A stretch of 64,000 nucleotides of DNA from Mycoplasmatota bacterium (GCA_018394295.1 CP074573.1:868001-932000), one strand, 5' to 3'. Positions 37,201 through 45,058 are shown, counted from the first letter of the stretch. Numbers and translations: made by a program. Notes: generated by a model not told the origin, from the sequence alone.

Positions 37201-37437
37201 CGGGATTCACCTGCTTGTTTTGTGTTGTTTGATGAAGCATTTAACAATATGGATGATTCTAGAATAAACGCAATGATGGAATTCTATCATCAATTAAATA
37301 TACAATTGATGATTTCTGTACCACCTCAGCGTGTTGAAACCATTATTGAACATGTAAACACAACATTAGTGGTTATGAAAGATGAAGATAAGTCCTTTAT
37401 TGAATCATTTTCATATTATGAGTTAGGAAATGATTAG
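34204..37437 (+). CDS. jetC: Wadjet SMC-like ATPase JetC
   Basis: A 1077-residue MukB/JetC-type SMC protein. Head: RIKLINWHLFTNQTVNI and Walker A SGENGAGKSTFLDA (about 27-40). Two coiled-coil arms (about 230-465 and 620-880) surround a hinge with VYALCELIEVKDEAWRYAL (about 468). Head end: signature REKSGGETQTPFYVV (about 973), Walker B CFVLFDEAFNNMD (about 1003) and SVPPQRVETI. In Wadjet it extrudes plasmid DNA and delivers it to JetD. The start is GTG 34204, six nt after AGGTG. The operon ends here: a terminator follows and no jetD is present. Confidence 0.92.
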   Translation: MKKLVRIKLINWHLFTNQTVNIHDNCLLSGENGAGKSTFLDAIQYVLTGGKAKFNSAANLQAKRNLEGYLRCKLGIENKTYLRNKDVISHIALEFFDDNSSKVFIIGAILEINKSGRIYERFYVLKNNEIQDTLFVEDNMIRGYALFKKNLLKENEEVVFCDTKEQTRKLFLDTLGIKNDKYIELIPKALAFRPIDELNKFVFDFLLNEKNVSIDELRQNVRSYREFENLIESLSQKEAILTDIASIYKNYRNYEDKEGLLNQLMEYSGYKQLVDKENRIENELERIKKNINKTQQEELLLEKQLLVIQEEIEKINHGLNKNTSYQYYQELERLIKAKENEKKQFLSVVNDLNIIVNHEKKLAMYVFQHIKKEDCFLHHFNINQAFEEENMKNQMKEIKKSYEKIKEKLLIEINDLKKEKSDYDSELDKVNDTIYHLEKNQMKFDHRVTRLKTLIEAETRKIGDKNCRVYALCELIEVKDEAWRYALEGYLNTQRFDLIVDPIYFDQALYIYEKYKNKEHLYGVGLVNTKELERYKETKEKSLASKVISKHSDARCYVNMLLNRMICCEHVSELKQYKSAITKTCMVYKNYTARQINQEIYSKPYIGMEAVKLQLINQKKLNKELVNKRNFCVKTISLKEFYLERLKASQLDYVIQNLKSVTILHRINNELKVMRDKCQHFKINPEVHNLYNELKQKKEAYIKIEEKKKNCFLNEGKLSSDLENKKNELTIIHEEKLKHHKEVDSLIKDYFDDLMKQLHNSITKVVTYCQSEIKSNEEKMKESRVNLMSKMNQFNIKYHVGFSPTIDGINNYLDELNKIRNYELIKYQEQAKEARLNCEIAFKEQFIYKLRENIIIAHEELNYLNLALKNKRFGGDEYEFIYKASPHHEYGRYYQLIMKEGECYEDTLFTESISDQNKLILKELFDKLVIDRNDQEAYTTLAKFCDYRNYMSYDIKINHQNGESTYFSKVSREKSGGETQTPFYVVIAASFEQLMNDKKRDSPACFVLFDEAFNNMDDSRINAMMEFYHQLNIQLMISVPPQRVETIIEHVNTTLVVMKDEDKSFIESFSYYELGND

Positions 37438-37459
37438 TATAAATTTATATGTATTATAA

Positions 37460-37488
37460 AACGCTCTCGATGATAGAGAGCGTTTGTT
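37460..37488. terminator. terminator closing the jetABC operon
   Basis: AAACGCTCTC and GAGAGCGTTT form a 10-bp stem around GATGATA (about 37459-37486), T-rich on the right; it lies between jetC and a convergent gene and can serve both. Confidence 0.88.
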
Positions 37489-37521
37489 TATATAATACAA
37501 TAAAAGATTTTTAGTACCTTT

Positions 37522-38409
37522 TTACAAATTCACATCGACAATTTCATCTAGATTGATTACTTCAAATTCATCGTGATCATATTCTGGTAATTCATAAAAA
37601 CGTTGATTTGTTTTCTCATCATCTGTTGAATGAAACAAATAACAATCTAATTCATGGTCAATTTTCTCTAACATGTCTGAAAATATATCTATCACTTCAT
37701 CAAATGGTATCAAACTTGTTTTATGTTTTTTAAGACCTAAAAATCCTTTGTAGGTTCTTGTAATGAATACATAGTCACATTTAGGAATGAGGCTTCCTTT
37801 TAGATTATCCCATGAAAATACAGTATAAATTGATTGATTATTTATATTTTTGATAAAAGAAATATCAGGGACATCTATATTAAAGATTTGGTTTAGTTTT
37901 TTCTTTTCAAGTGAATAAAAATAATAATAATTCGATTTTTCTTTAGTAGTTGACAGTAATGGATATTGTTTATTAAATTCAATACATGTTAATTCATTAT
38001 TTTTAATATACGAGTCGATTAATTCTTCTGTAGTATATAATTTTATGGTATTCTTTTCTTCTGTTAAACTTTGAATATCGTTTATGTACAAATCAAAAGT
38101 TTTTGATAAGTTTTCAATAATTGGCATAGCTTCTAGGGCATAAAAAGAAGGACGTAAATAATTAATGGAGAAATAAGTGTAACAAAATTCATAAGCATCA
38201 TCAAAAGAAATATCCGTAAACAATTCATTTTTTTCATTATAAATGATAGAAAAAGAAACACTTGTTTCATTATTTTTGTACACAAATTGATATAAATCAA
38301 CATCTAGGGGTTTAATTGTAAAGTTTTTTTGCTTGGTAAAAAATGAAACAACATTGTCTAAAGTAATTTTTGAATTTTTATTTTTAAAAAATATTAAATC
38401 AAATGACAT
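37522..38409 (-). CDS. hypothetical protein, possible cytoplasmic effector or stress protein
   Basis: A 295-residue acidic protein that I do not recognise. It starts MSFDLIFFKNKNSKIT, has no signal peptide or membrane segment, is rich in Asp, Glu, Phe and Tyr, and ends in an acidic tail (HDEFEVINLDEIVDVNL). It is not JetD: no TOPRIM acidic pattern or DUF3322/DUF2220 blocks are visible. Good site AAGGAG. Convergent with jetC and followed on the other side by divergent thioredoxin-like genes; any link with either is untested. Confidence 0.7.
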   Translation of the reverse strand: MSFDLIFFKNKNSKITLDNVVSFFTKQKNFTIKPLDVDLYQFVYKNNETSVSFSIIYNEKNELFTDISFDDAYEFCYTYFSINYLRPSFYALEAMPIIENLSKTFDLYINDIQSLTEEKNTIKLYTTEELIDSYIKNNELTCIEFNKQYPLLSTTKEKSNYYYFYSLEKKKLNQIFNIDVPDISFIKNINNQSIYTVFSWDNLKGSLIPKCDYVFITRTYKGFLGLKKHKTSLIPFDEVIDIFSDMLEKIDHELDCYLFHSTDDEKTNQRFYELPEYDHDEFEVINLDEIVDVNL

Positions 38410-38617
38410 AATTATTCTCCTTATGTTTTTATTTATTTTACCATAAAATTTTTAATAAAAGTTAATAAATATCTACTTTTTTATAAAATTAGTTAGTTTA
38501 TATGGTATTAGTTGCGGGCATGATGGATAATTATACAAATTTACATTAATTTGGTTCAGTGGTATAATTGAAGACGAAATTTTAGTAATTTTCTTTTAAA
38601 GTAATGGAGGAAATATC

Positions 38618-39181
38618 ATGAATAAAAAAAATATTTTTTTAGTGAGTATCATTATCTTATTATTCGCTGCAATAGTTGGTATAATTAATATTCAAATTAA
38701 AAAGAATAAAGAGGATAGTAATTATCAACCATTTACTTATTTACCAACATTAAATTTTAATCAATTTAAAACATTATATGATAATAAAGATGAATTCTAT
38801 GTTTATATAGGGCGACCTGATTGTGGTGATTCTCGTCAATTCGAAAATGAATTCGCAAAGTATTTTGTTGATTTTGATAAAGAAGGTAATTTTGTACAGT
38901 TAAGATATGACTTAGGAGATAATCCGTTTTATTATTTTGATGTATCAGAAATCATTGAATCAACGAAGTCTATAGAACAAAGAAAGACATATAAATCTTA
39001 TGGTTTTTATTATACCCCATCACTTATCCATTACAAGGAGGGTAAAGTTGTCAATATAGCTGAATGGGATCCTGTTTTCGGATTTGATGTAACTGATTAT
39101 TTAAAGTGGTTTTATGATAATCAATTAATTGCTTCTAAAGATGAAGTTTATCATAAGGGACCTACAGATAGAAATGATTAA
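38618..39181 (+). CDS. membrane-anchored thioredoxin-like protein with CxxS-type site
   Basis: A 187-residue envelope protein. The N-terminal helix (about 5-27, FLVSIIILLFAAIVGIINI) is an uncleaved anchor or signal. The following domain has a thioredoxin-like active-site position, YIGRPDCGDSRQFENEF (about 64-80), with one Cys only (Cys-Gly-Asp-Ser), and a cis-Pro loop YTPSLIHY (about 130). Redox chemistry would have to be monothiol. Strong site TGGAGG. First of three thioredoxin-like genes in 1.7 kb. Confidence 0.82.
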   Translation: MNKKNIFLVSIIILLFAAIVGIINIQIKKNKEDSNYQPFTYLPTLNFNQFKTLYDNKDEFYVYIGRPDCGDSRQFENEFAKYFVDFDKEGNFVQLRYDLGDNPFYYFDVSEIIESTKSIEQRKTYKSYGFYYTPSLIHYKEGKVVNIAEWDPVFGFDVTDYLKWFYDNQLIASKDEVYHKGPTDRND

Positions 39182-39212
39182 AAGAAGCTATAGTCTCACC
39201 TATAGCTTCTTT
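39181..39212. terminator. bidirectional terminator between thioredoxin-like genes
   Basis: 13-bp perfect stem AAAGAAGCTATAG (39181-39193)/CTATAGCTTCTTT (39200-39212) between convergent genes. Confidence 0.9.
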
Positions 39213-39219
39213 AATCTTC

Positions 39220-39696
39220 TTAATTTGTAAAATTTATAAGTGTTTTTTGAGGTTTTTCTGAACCTGGCATTTTATCTATAATGTATTTTCCTTCTGATAC
39301 TTTTTTAATGTAAATAACTGTAGGGGTAGCTTTAAGTCCAATATCGCTAGCTAATTGACCACCTTCTGTTTCGTTAACGTTAATTTTATACATTCTAATT
39401 TTAGGATTTTTAATGAAGTTTTGATAAGCAGCACTTTGCATTAACACTTGACAATGTCCGCAATTAGGGGAATAGAAGTAAACAAAATATTCTTCTTCAT
39501 TTTCACTATTACCATATCTCATTGATGCGGCATGATTTACATTCGTTTCTTCTAGTGCTGTAGGAAGACTTCGAGGTTTAATTTTAGAGTCTTTAACTGT
39601 TAAAGAAATTATTCCGACAATTAGTAAGGTAGCAACTATTAATATACCTATAATAAAATATTTAAACGTGTTATCTCCACTTGTATATTTAATCAT
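39220..39696 (-). CDS. membrane-anchored thioredoxin with CGHC site
   Basis: A 158-residue protein with one N-terminal membrane helix (about 11-33) and an external thioredoxin domain: FYSPNCGHCQVLM (about 80-92) holds the CxxC pair and GLKATPTVIYI (about 124) the cis-Pro. The dithiol site suggests a true oxidoreductase at the cell surface. Good site AAAGGAG. Convergent with the CxxS-type protein and divergent from the lipoprotein version. Confidence 0.88.
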   Translation of the reverse strand: MIKYTSGDNTFKYFIIGILIVATLLIVGIISLTVKDSKIKPRSLPTALEETNVNHAASMRYGNSENEEEYFVYFYSPNCGHCQVLMQSAAYQNFIKNPKIRMYKINVNETEGGQLASDIGLKATPTVIYIKKVSEGKYIIDKMPGSEKPQKTLINFTN

Positions 39697-39851
39697 TGTT
39701 TTACTCCTTTGTTATTAAGTCTATTATGTATTATAACCCAATATTTATAGAAAGTAAATAATTTATATTTACCAGGTATTTTATTTAAAAACTTGTTAAT
39801 ATATAGAATATACAATATAATAATAAATAGAAAAAACATAAGGAGTCAATT

Positions 39852-40310
39852 ATGCAAATTAGATTAAATCGTATTATTATTTTAGTTATAGTTCTTGTAG
39901 GGTTATTAGGATGTACAAAGGATGAAAAAATAGAAGTTAAACTGAATTCTTCTGAGGAAGCAATACAGAAATTTGAAAATAAAGATTCTTTTATTATCGT
40001 GATTGGTGAAAGTTTATGTGGAGGATGTCAAGAATATAAAGAGGGTACCATCACAAAATATGTTAATAAACATACACAAGATGATTTAATCTACATATAT
40101 TCTGATAAAAGTTTTGCTAATACAACAGAATTTTATAATTTTTTAACAACATATGAAATAGATTATAATTCTTCTCCTACAACTTATTTTATCAAAAATG
40201 GTGAATATATTAAGACTAATGAAAATTCAGATGTTCAAACAAAATCTGAAGATATTATGACATTAAAACAATTAGAAGAATTTATTTCAAAAAATGAAGC
40301 ATCAGAGTGA
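39852..40310 (+). CDS. thioredoxin-like lipoprotein with CGGC site
   Basis: A 152-residue lipoprotein. Signal IIILVIVLVGLLGC ends in a lipobox (Cys about 21). The thioredoxin-like domain has VIGESLCGGCQEY (about 50-62) with a Cys-Gly-Gly-Cys pair and SSPTTYFI (about 112) as cis-Pro loop, the arrangement of PedC/BrcD-like bacterial thioredoxins. Strong site AAGGAG. Third of a compact group of envelope redox proteins. Confidence 0.86.
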   Translation: MQIRLNRIIILVIVLVGLLGCTKDEKIEVKLNSSEEAIQKFENKDSFIIVIGESLCGGCQEYKEGTITKYVNKHTQDDLIYIYSDKSFANTTEFYNFLTTYEIDYNSSPTTYFIKNGEYIKTNENSDVQTKSEDIMTLKQLEEFISKNEASE

Positions 40311-40320
40311 TGCTTTTTTT
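40297..40320 (+). terminator. terminator after the thioredoxin-like lipoprotein
   Basis: 8-bp stem AAGCATCA (40297-40304)/TGATGCTT (40308-40315), loop GAG, T7; the stem covers the last codons and stop. Confidence 0.9.
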
Positions 40321-40574
40321 ATCCAAACAAAATCATTACAATTTAGAATCAATAATTTACGCAAATAAAAAATATGATTTATTTAAACTTAACTTAAATT
40401 ATAAAACATTCCTAAATGGTGTAAAGTGAAAAATTAATCATTAAAGAAAATTTACAAAACTGTAGAATTATTTAAATTCATCTTATACAGAAAAGAAATT
40501 AAGGATTATCAAAAAAAATATTTAAATATGTAAAGAAAAAATGGTATAATCAACTTAGAACAAGGAGGGAATAC

Positions 40575-41132
40575 ATGGGAAAAATATTAATCTATTTATA
40601 TAATCAAATGGCTGATTTTGAAATGACTTTTGCGACAACAACGATGATATGGTTAAAAAAAGAAGTGATAACTATTAGTAATGAAAATAAGACAGTAAAA
40701 GCTTATTCAGGACTTCAGTACCAACCGCATATGACAGTTTCTGAGGCGTTATCTTTAGAAGATATCGATGGTTTAATTATCCCAGGTGGTTGGGAGCGAG
40801 AATTAACACCAAATCTTAAAACGTTAATTGAAAAGTTAAATACAGAAAAGAAACTTTTATGTGCAATATGCGCAGGACCGCAATTTTTAGCAAATGCAGG
40901 TGTATTAAATGAGGTACAATTTACAACAACTCTTACAAAAGAATCTTTAGCAAATGATAATCTAGAAGATTTCTTTAATTGGGACCACTTCATTAGAGAA
41001 AAAGTAGTAAGAGATCAAAACATTATTACCGCATTAGGGAATGCATTTATAGATTTTGCGATTGAAATTCTTGACTATTTTAATGCATTTGAAGATGCTA
41101 ATCAAAAAGAATTTTACCGTAAACAATATTAA
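40575..41132 (+). CDS. DJ-1/PfpI family protein
   Basis: A 185-residue class I glutamine amidotransferase-like protein. The acid residue lies in YNQMADFEMTFA (Glu about 17), the glycine turn in IIPGGWERE (about 72-80) and the nucleophile in LLCAICAGPQFLA (Cys about 100), the DJ-1/PfpI elbow. Members act as glyoxalase-type deglycases, proteases or chaperones; the specific role is open. Site AAGGAGGG; TATAAT at 40545-40550. Its terminator hairpin has been split by an IS3-family insertion. Confidence 0.9.
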   Translation: MGKILIYLYNQMADFEMTFATTTMIWLKKEVITISNENKTVKAYSGLQYQPHMTVSEALSLEDIDGLIIPGGWERELTPNLKTLIEKLNTEKKLLCAICAGPQFLANAGVLNEVQFTTTLTKESLANDNLEDFFNWDHFIREKVVRDQNIITALGNAFIDFAIEILDYFNAFEDANQKEFYRKQY

Positions 41133-41133
41133 T

Positions 41134-41145
41134 AATAAAAGGAGC
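41134..41145 (+). terminator. left arm of a terminator split by IS3
   Basis: AATAAAAGGAGC here is the exact complement of GCTCCTTTTATT at 42641-42652. Joined across the AAT target site they form a 12-bp stem with a 3-nt loop and a T-rich tail, a normal terminator for the DJ-1 gene. The element now separates the arms by 1.5 kb. Confidence 0.82.
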
Positions 41146-41148
41146 AAT

Positions 41149-42637
41149 TGAACTTACACCTGTCAAGTAGACAGAAATAAAAAAAGTAAAAATTTCATTA
41201 AGCTGCTTTAAGATGGTTTCTATATTGAGTAGGGGCCATCTTATTTAATGTCCATTGATATCTCTTACAGTTATAATATCTCATATAGTTATCAACAATT
41301 TTATATAACTCATAAAAGTCTTTAGCCTGTTGATAATCACATTCATCTTTGAAATGACCAAAGAATGTTTCCATTTTAGCGTTATCCAGGCAATTACCTC
41401 TTCTAGACATAGATTGTATTATATTTAATTCTTTCAATTTATTTACATATGACGGATTTGTATAATGAACACCTTGGTCTGAATGAATCATGGTGTTTTT
41501 CAACTTTTTCTTTCCGTATTTTTTAACAAGTTGATCAATTATTTCAAGTGATAAATTTAAACTTAATCCTCTAGATAGCTTCCAAGCCACTATTTCTCTC
41601 GTACAAAGCTCTTTAACGACAGATAAATAATATCTTTGGTTACCATAGATTAAATAAGTTATGTCGGTCACAAATACAGTATCTGGCTCTTTAACATCAA
41701 ACTGTCTATCTAATTTGTTTTCAAAATAATTGTGTTCCTTATTTGCCTGCATAATCCCTAAATAAGGGTTTACCTTACGTATTTCAGCTCGTATTCCATA
41801 TTTCTTCATTAGTCTATAAATCTTCTTAGGATTCATGACAATGCCTTCATCGTTTTTTAAATCCATATTTATTCTTAAGTATCCATGCTTCTTATTATGT
41901 TTTAACCATGTTTTTTATAACTACAAAATCAGCGTAATCCTGTTCTTCTCTTTTTTGTCTATTAGGTATTGTTTTAACCCACTTATAATAACCTGATCGA
42001 GATACTTCATAATATTTACATAATAACTCAATGGATATTTTAACTTGATCTTTTAATTTATGTATATAACGGAAAATATCTTGAGTAGGCTTAATTTTAA
42101 ACTCATTTCCGCTTTGTTTCACTTCCTTTCCTAGCCTGTATTCTTTTTTTAATTCTTCATTTTCTTTTCTTAGGACTTCTATTAATTTCTCTTGGATCAG
42201 TACTTTTTCATCACTAGATAATTCTATTTCTTTCTTTGGTCGTCCTGATTTGCCATTTTTATTACGACCTCTATTTTTCTTATAGAAGGATTCTTTTCCT
42301 TGTTCATCATATTGCTTTATCCACTTTAGTACATACATATCATTTTTATCTTTATTAAATGGTAGTTTATTTAGTTCGAATATTTCCCTCATTGGATATC
42401 CTTGTTTTCTCATCTCTACAGCCTTAATCTTAAATTTAGGGGTATATTGAAGTATCTTACCTACCTTAAGCACATTAGGATTCTGTTCCAATTCTTGACG
42501 ATGTTCTTTAATATATTCTTTAATACTTATTTTACTCATTATTATTACTCCCGTCTTCAACTTTCTCTATTATAAAATAAAATACCTACATAACCAACAC
42601 TTTTTTATTTCGTGTCTACTATATAGGTATAATATCA
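41149..42637 (-). mobile_element. IS3-family (IS150-like) insertion sequence, 1489 bp
   Basis: Ends are TGAACTTACACCTGTCAAGT (left) and, read inward, TGATATTATACCTATATAGT (right); both go on with AGACA..AAATAAAAAA. The first bases TG and last bases CA fit the IS3 family, as does the 3-bp target duplication AAT (41146-41148 and 42638-42640). One minus-strand transposase frame, interrupted by a single-base insertion. Confidence 0.93.
41198..42539 (-). pseudogene. IS3-family transposase, one frameshift
   Basis: The 5' piece starts at ATG 42539 behind GGGAG and contains an OrfA-like HTH (YTPKFKIKAVEMRKQGYP), a Lys/Glu leucine-zipper-like part and the OrfB start (ISIELLCKYYEVSRSGYYKW). The 3' piece is the integrase core with FVTDITYLIYGN, THSDQGVHYTN-like IHSDQGVHYTNPSYVN and ETFFGHFKDECDY (DDE). 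OrfA and OrfB are fused in one frame. The break is an extra A in the AAAA after ATGGTT (about 41911, minus-strand reading); with three A the protein reads MVKHNKKHGYLRINMD, the normal IS3 sequence. A -1 programmed shift would not restore it. Confidence 0.9.
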
Positions 42638-42640
42638 AAT

Positions 42641-42652
42641 GCTCCTTTTATT
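42641..42652 (+). terminator. right arm of the split terminator
   Basis: GCTCCTTTTATT, complement of 41134-41145; see that entry. Confidence 0.82.
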
Positions 42653-42739
42653 TTCTCTAAAGGATTATAAATTATCAAAATGATGGGCATTCATGGTGAA
42701 TTATGGTAAAATAGATAATAATAAAAGCGTGGTGATTTT

Positions 42740-43306
42740 ATGAGAATTGTATCCGGTACATTACGTGGAAGGACTGTCAAAGCAGTTCCGGGAAAGAAAA
42801 CTAGACCAACACTAGATAAAGTAAAAGAATCAGTTTTCAATGCATTGGGTCAGTATTTTACAGGAGGCATTGGTCTTGATTTATATGCAGGTAGTGGAAA
42901 TTTAGGGATTGAAGCAATCAGTCGGGGTCTAGATTCTTGTGTATTTATTGATAGAGATTTTTTAGCTCATCAAGTAATCAAAGATAACATTAAAACATTA
43001 AATATTGAATCACAATGTGAAATATTTAAAATGGATTCCTTTAAAGCACTCACGATGTTATCTAATAAAAAATATCAATTTGATTATGTTTTTCTAGATC
43101 CACCTTATCAAAAACAAAAAATAAATGAAGTATTAACTAAATTAGAAGATTATGATTTATTAAACGATGAAGCGACGATAATAGTAGAATGTTTGAAAGA
43201 ATCAGAACTTTTAGTTAAGTATAAAGGATTACAATTAGAAAAAGAGTATATTTATGGGATAACCAAAATATCAATATATAAAAAGTGTGGTGATAGAATT
43301 GAATAA
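42740..43306 (+). CDS. rsmD: 16S rRNA (guanine966-N2)-methyltransferase
   Basis: Methylates G966 of 16S rRNA during ribosome assembly. The 188-residue protein has the RsmD start MRIVSGTLRGRTVKAVPG, the TRPTLDKVKESVFNAL block, motif I DLYAGSGNLGIEAISRG (about 48) and the catalytic FDYVFLDPPYQK (about 115). Start ATG 42740 follows GTGGTGAT. Overlaps coaD by 8 nt, the usual Bacillota pairing. Confidence 0.96.
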   Translation: MRIVSGTLRGRTVKAVPGKKTRPTLDKVKESVFNALGQYFTGGIGLDLYAGSGNLGIEAISRGLDSCVFIDRDFLAHQVIKDNIKTLNIESQCEIFKMDSFKALTMLSNKKYQFDYVFLDPPYQKQKINEVLTKLEDYDLLNDEATIIVECLKESELLVKYKGLQLEKEYIYGITKISIYKKCGDRIE

Positions 43307-43781
43307 AATTGGAATGTATCCAGGATCATTTGATCCTTTAACTTATGGACATTTAGATTTAATTGAAAGAGGAAGTAAAATATTTGATACTTTATTAATT
43401 GCGATTTCTAAAAATATCTCAAAAGATAGTTTATTTTCTATTGATGAAAGAAAAGCTATGTTAGAAAAAGCAACGGTTAATTATCAGAATGTTAAAGTGG
43501 TTGTTTGTGATCAATTGATTTCATCTTTCGCTAAAGAAATGAAAGCAACTTCTTTATTAAGAGGGTTAAGAGCTGTCACTGATTTTGAATATGAATTACA
43601 AATGGCATCAACAAATTTACTATTAAATCCTGAGGTAGATACAGTATTTATGATGACTAAAACTGAGTATTCCTATTTTTCATCTAGTATGGTAAAAGAA
43701 ATTGCTCGGTTTAACGGTGATATATCTAAGTTTGTTCCACCGTTTGTTGCTAATCAAGTGTATCAAAAATTAAATAAATAG
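43299..43781 (+). CDS. coaD: phosphopantetheine adenylyltransferase
   Basis: Makes dephospho-CoA from phosphopantetheine and ATP, the fourth step of CoA synthesis. The 160-residue protein has MYPGSFDPLTYGHLDLI (nucleotidyl-transferase motif TxGH, here TYGH), RGLRAVTDFEYELQM (about 88) and YSYFSSSMVKEIA. The start is TTG 43299, four nt after GGTGAT; the GTGs at 43287 and 43290 fall in that site. This gives the exact family length. Followed by a terminator. Confidence 0.96.
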   Translation: MNKIGMYPGSFDPLTYGHLDLIERGSKIFDTLLIAISKNISKDSLFSIDERKAMLEKATVNYQNVKVVVCDQLISSFAKEMKATSLLRGLRAVTDFEYELQMASTNLLLNPEVDTVFMMTKTEYSYFSSSMVKEIARFNGDISKFVPPFVANQVYQKLNK

Positions 43782-43783
43782 TT

Positions 43784-43820
43784 AAAAATCCAATCTATAA
43801 ATTTAATAGATTGGATTTTT
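43784..43820. terminator. bidirectional terminator between coaD and ylbJ
   Basis: 14-bp perfect stem AAAAATCCAATCTA (43784-43797)/TAGATTGGATTTTT (43807-43820), A run left and T run right. Confidence 0.93.
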
Positions 43821-43824
43821 ATTA

Positions 43825-44970
43825 TTATACTTTTTTTATATTTTTCTTTAGTGTAATTAAAACAAAATATGTTATTAATAATAATAATATTGAGAGTAAA
43901 AGTATATTTTTTTCTTCAATATGTAAATGATATATATAGAAAGTACTGATAATTTTCTCTTGATAGAAATATGGAAATAAATAATAAGCAATAACCCCAC
44001 TAAATATCATTTGAGCTAATCGTGATATAAAGAATGGAAGATACTTTAACTTGATTTTTAATAATATACTTTGAATTTGTGAATGTATCGATAAACCACC
44101 AAAGGAGATTAACATTGTGATAAAGGTTGTTGCAATTCGAGTAGGAAATGAACTTTTTATCACATTATCAACCCCTAATACCATTTCAAAAATACCGATA
44201 AAAAAAGCATTATATGTTTTATATTGAATATCAAATAAATGAAAAATATACTGATAAGAATATTTAATAAATTGTGATGAGGTAATCATTACAATGATGA
44301 GGTTATAAAATATCATGAATCCTCCGATTAAAAACATGGTGTTCATTCCACTTTGCAAAATAGTAGTAATCGTTTCACCAAAACTTGTTTTATGTTTATT
44401 TTTATGTTTTACCATTTTAGCATAGGCTTCTTTTAGAGAATATTCATCTTGATAATTTGTTTTTATATTATAACGCATGAGAATTCCAATTAAAATATTA
44501 GCAGCTATATGGCTTATTAAAATAACATATCCAATCGTTACATTATGAAAATAAGCATATCCAATCGTACCAATGCAAAAAATAGGATTGACAAAGACAC
44601 AAAAAGATAATAAATGTTGTGCTTCTGTTTTTGTTATCGAACCATCCTCATAAACTTGAGAAATAATAATCGCACTAGAGGGATTACCTGATAATAAAGA
44701 CATGAAAAAAATAAAACCGCTAATTGATGATGTTTTAAATAATCTCCTTGTAATAGGTTTGATTAAATCGCCTATCAAATGTGCAACACCATAGCGAACA
44801 GCTAAAGAACTAAATATATAAAATGGAAAAAGAATAGGGAATACCCGTGTTGCCCATAACATTATCGCAGTTTTAACACCAATCATAACATATTCTGTTT
44901 CAATAATCATAAATATAATAGAAAGAATTATAAACAATGCAACCGTTAAGTTTTTAAGGATTTTTATCAT
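43825..44970 (-). CDS. ylbJ: YlbJ-like integral membrane protein (Gate/nucleoside recognition family)
   Basis: A 381-residue multi-pass protein. Blocks typical of YlbJ: TAIMLWATRVFPILFPFYI (about 30-48), FFMSLLSGNPSSAIIISQ (about 82-99), CVFVNPIFCIGTIG and the repeat-like second half with GETITTILQSGMNTMFLIGG. In Bacillus YlbJ is needed for sporulation, but homologues also occur in non-sporulating species, so sporulation is not implied. Start ATG 44970 behind GGTGAT; the longer frame to 45033 lacks a site. Encoded next to rsmD-coaD as in Bacillus, but inverted here. Confidence 0.88.
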   Translation of the reverse strand: MIKILKNLTVALFIILSIIFMIIETEYVMIGVKTAIMLWATRVFPILFPFYIFSSLAVRYGVAHLIGDLIKPITRRLFKTSSISGFIFFMSLLSGNPSSAIIISQVYEDGSITKTEAQHLLSFCVFVNPIFCIGTIGYAYFHNVTIGYVILISHIAANILIGILMRYNIKTNYQDEYSLKEAYAKMVKHKNKHKTSFGETITTILQSGMNTMFLIGGFMIFYNLIIVMITSSQFIKYSYQYIFHLFDIQYKTYNAFFIGIFEMVLGVDNVIKSSFPTRIATTFITMLISFGGLSIHSQIQSILLKIKLKYLPFFISRLAQMIFSGVIAYYLFPYFYQEKIISTFYIYHLHIEEKNILLLSILLLLITYFVLITLKKNIKKV

Positions 44971-45058
44971 ATTATCACCATATTTTATTAATCTTATATT
45001 AATGTATATAAGAAAAAGATTTGCCTCATGCATTTAATATAGAAAATTTCTGATATTG

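Noticed and set aside
37522-38409. Convergent gene as a possible jetD
   Set aside because: Wrong strand, shorter than JetD (about 390 residues), and no TOPRIM Glu/DxD pattern or DUF2220 blocks.
41895-41925. Programmed -1 frameshift in the IS3 transposase
   Set aside because: No A6G-type slippery heptamer, wrong place in the gene, and a -1 shift does not restore the frame; a +1 change is needed.
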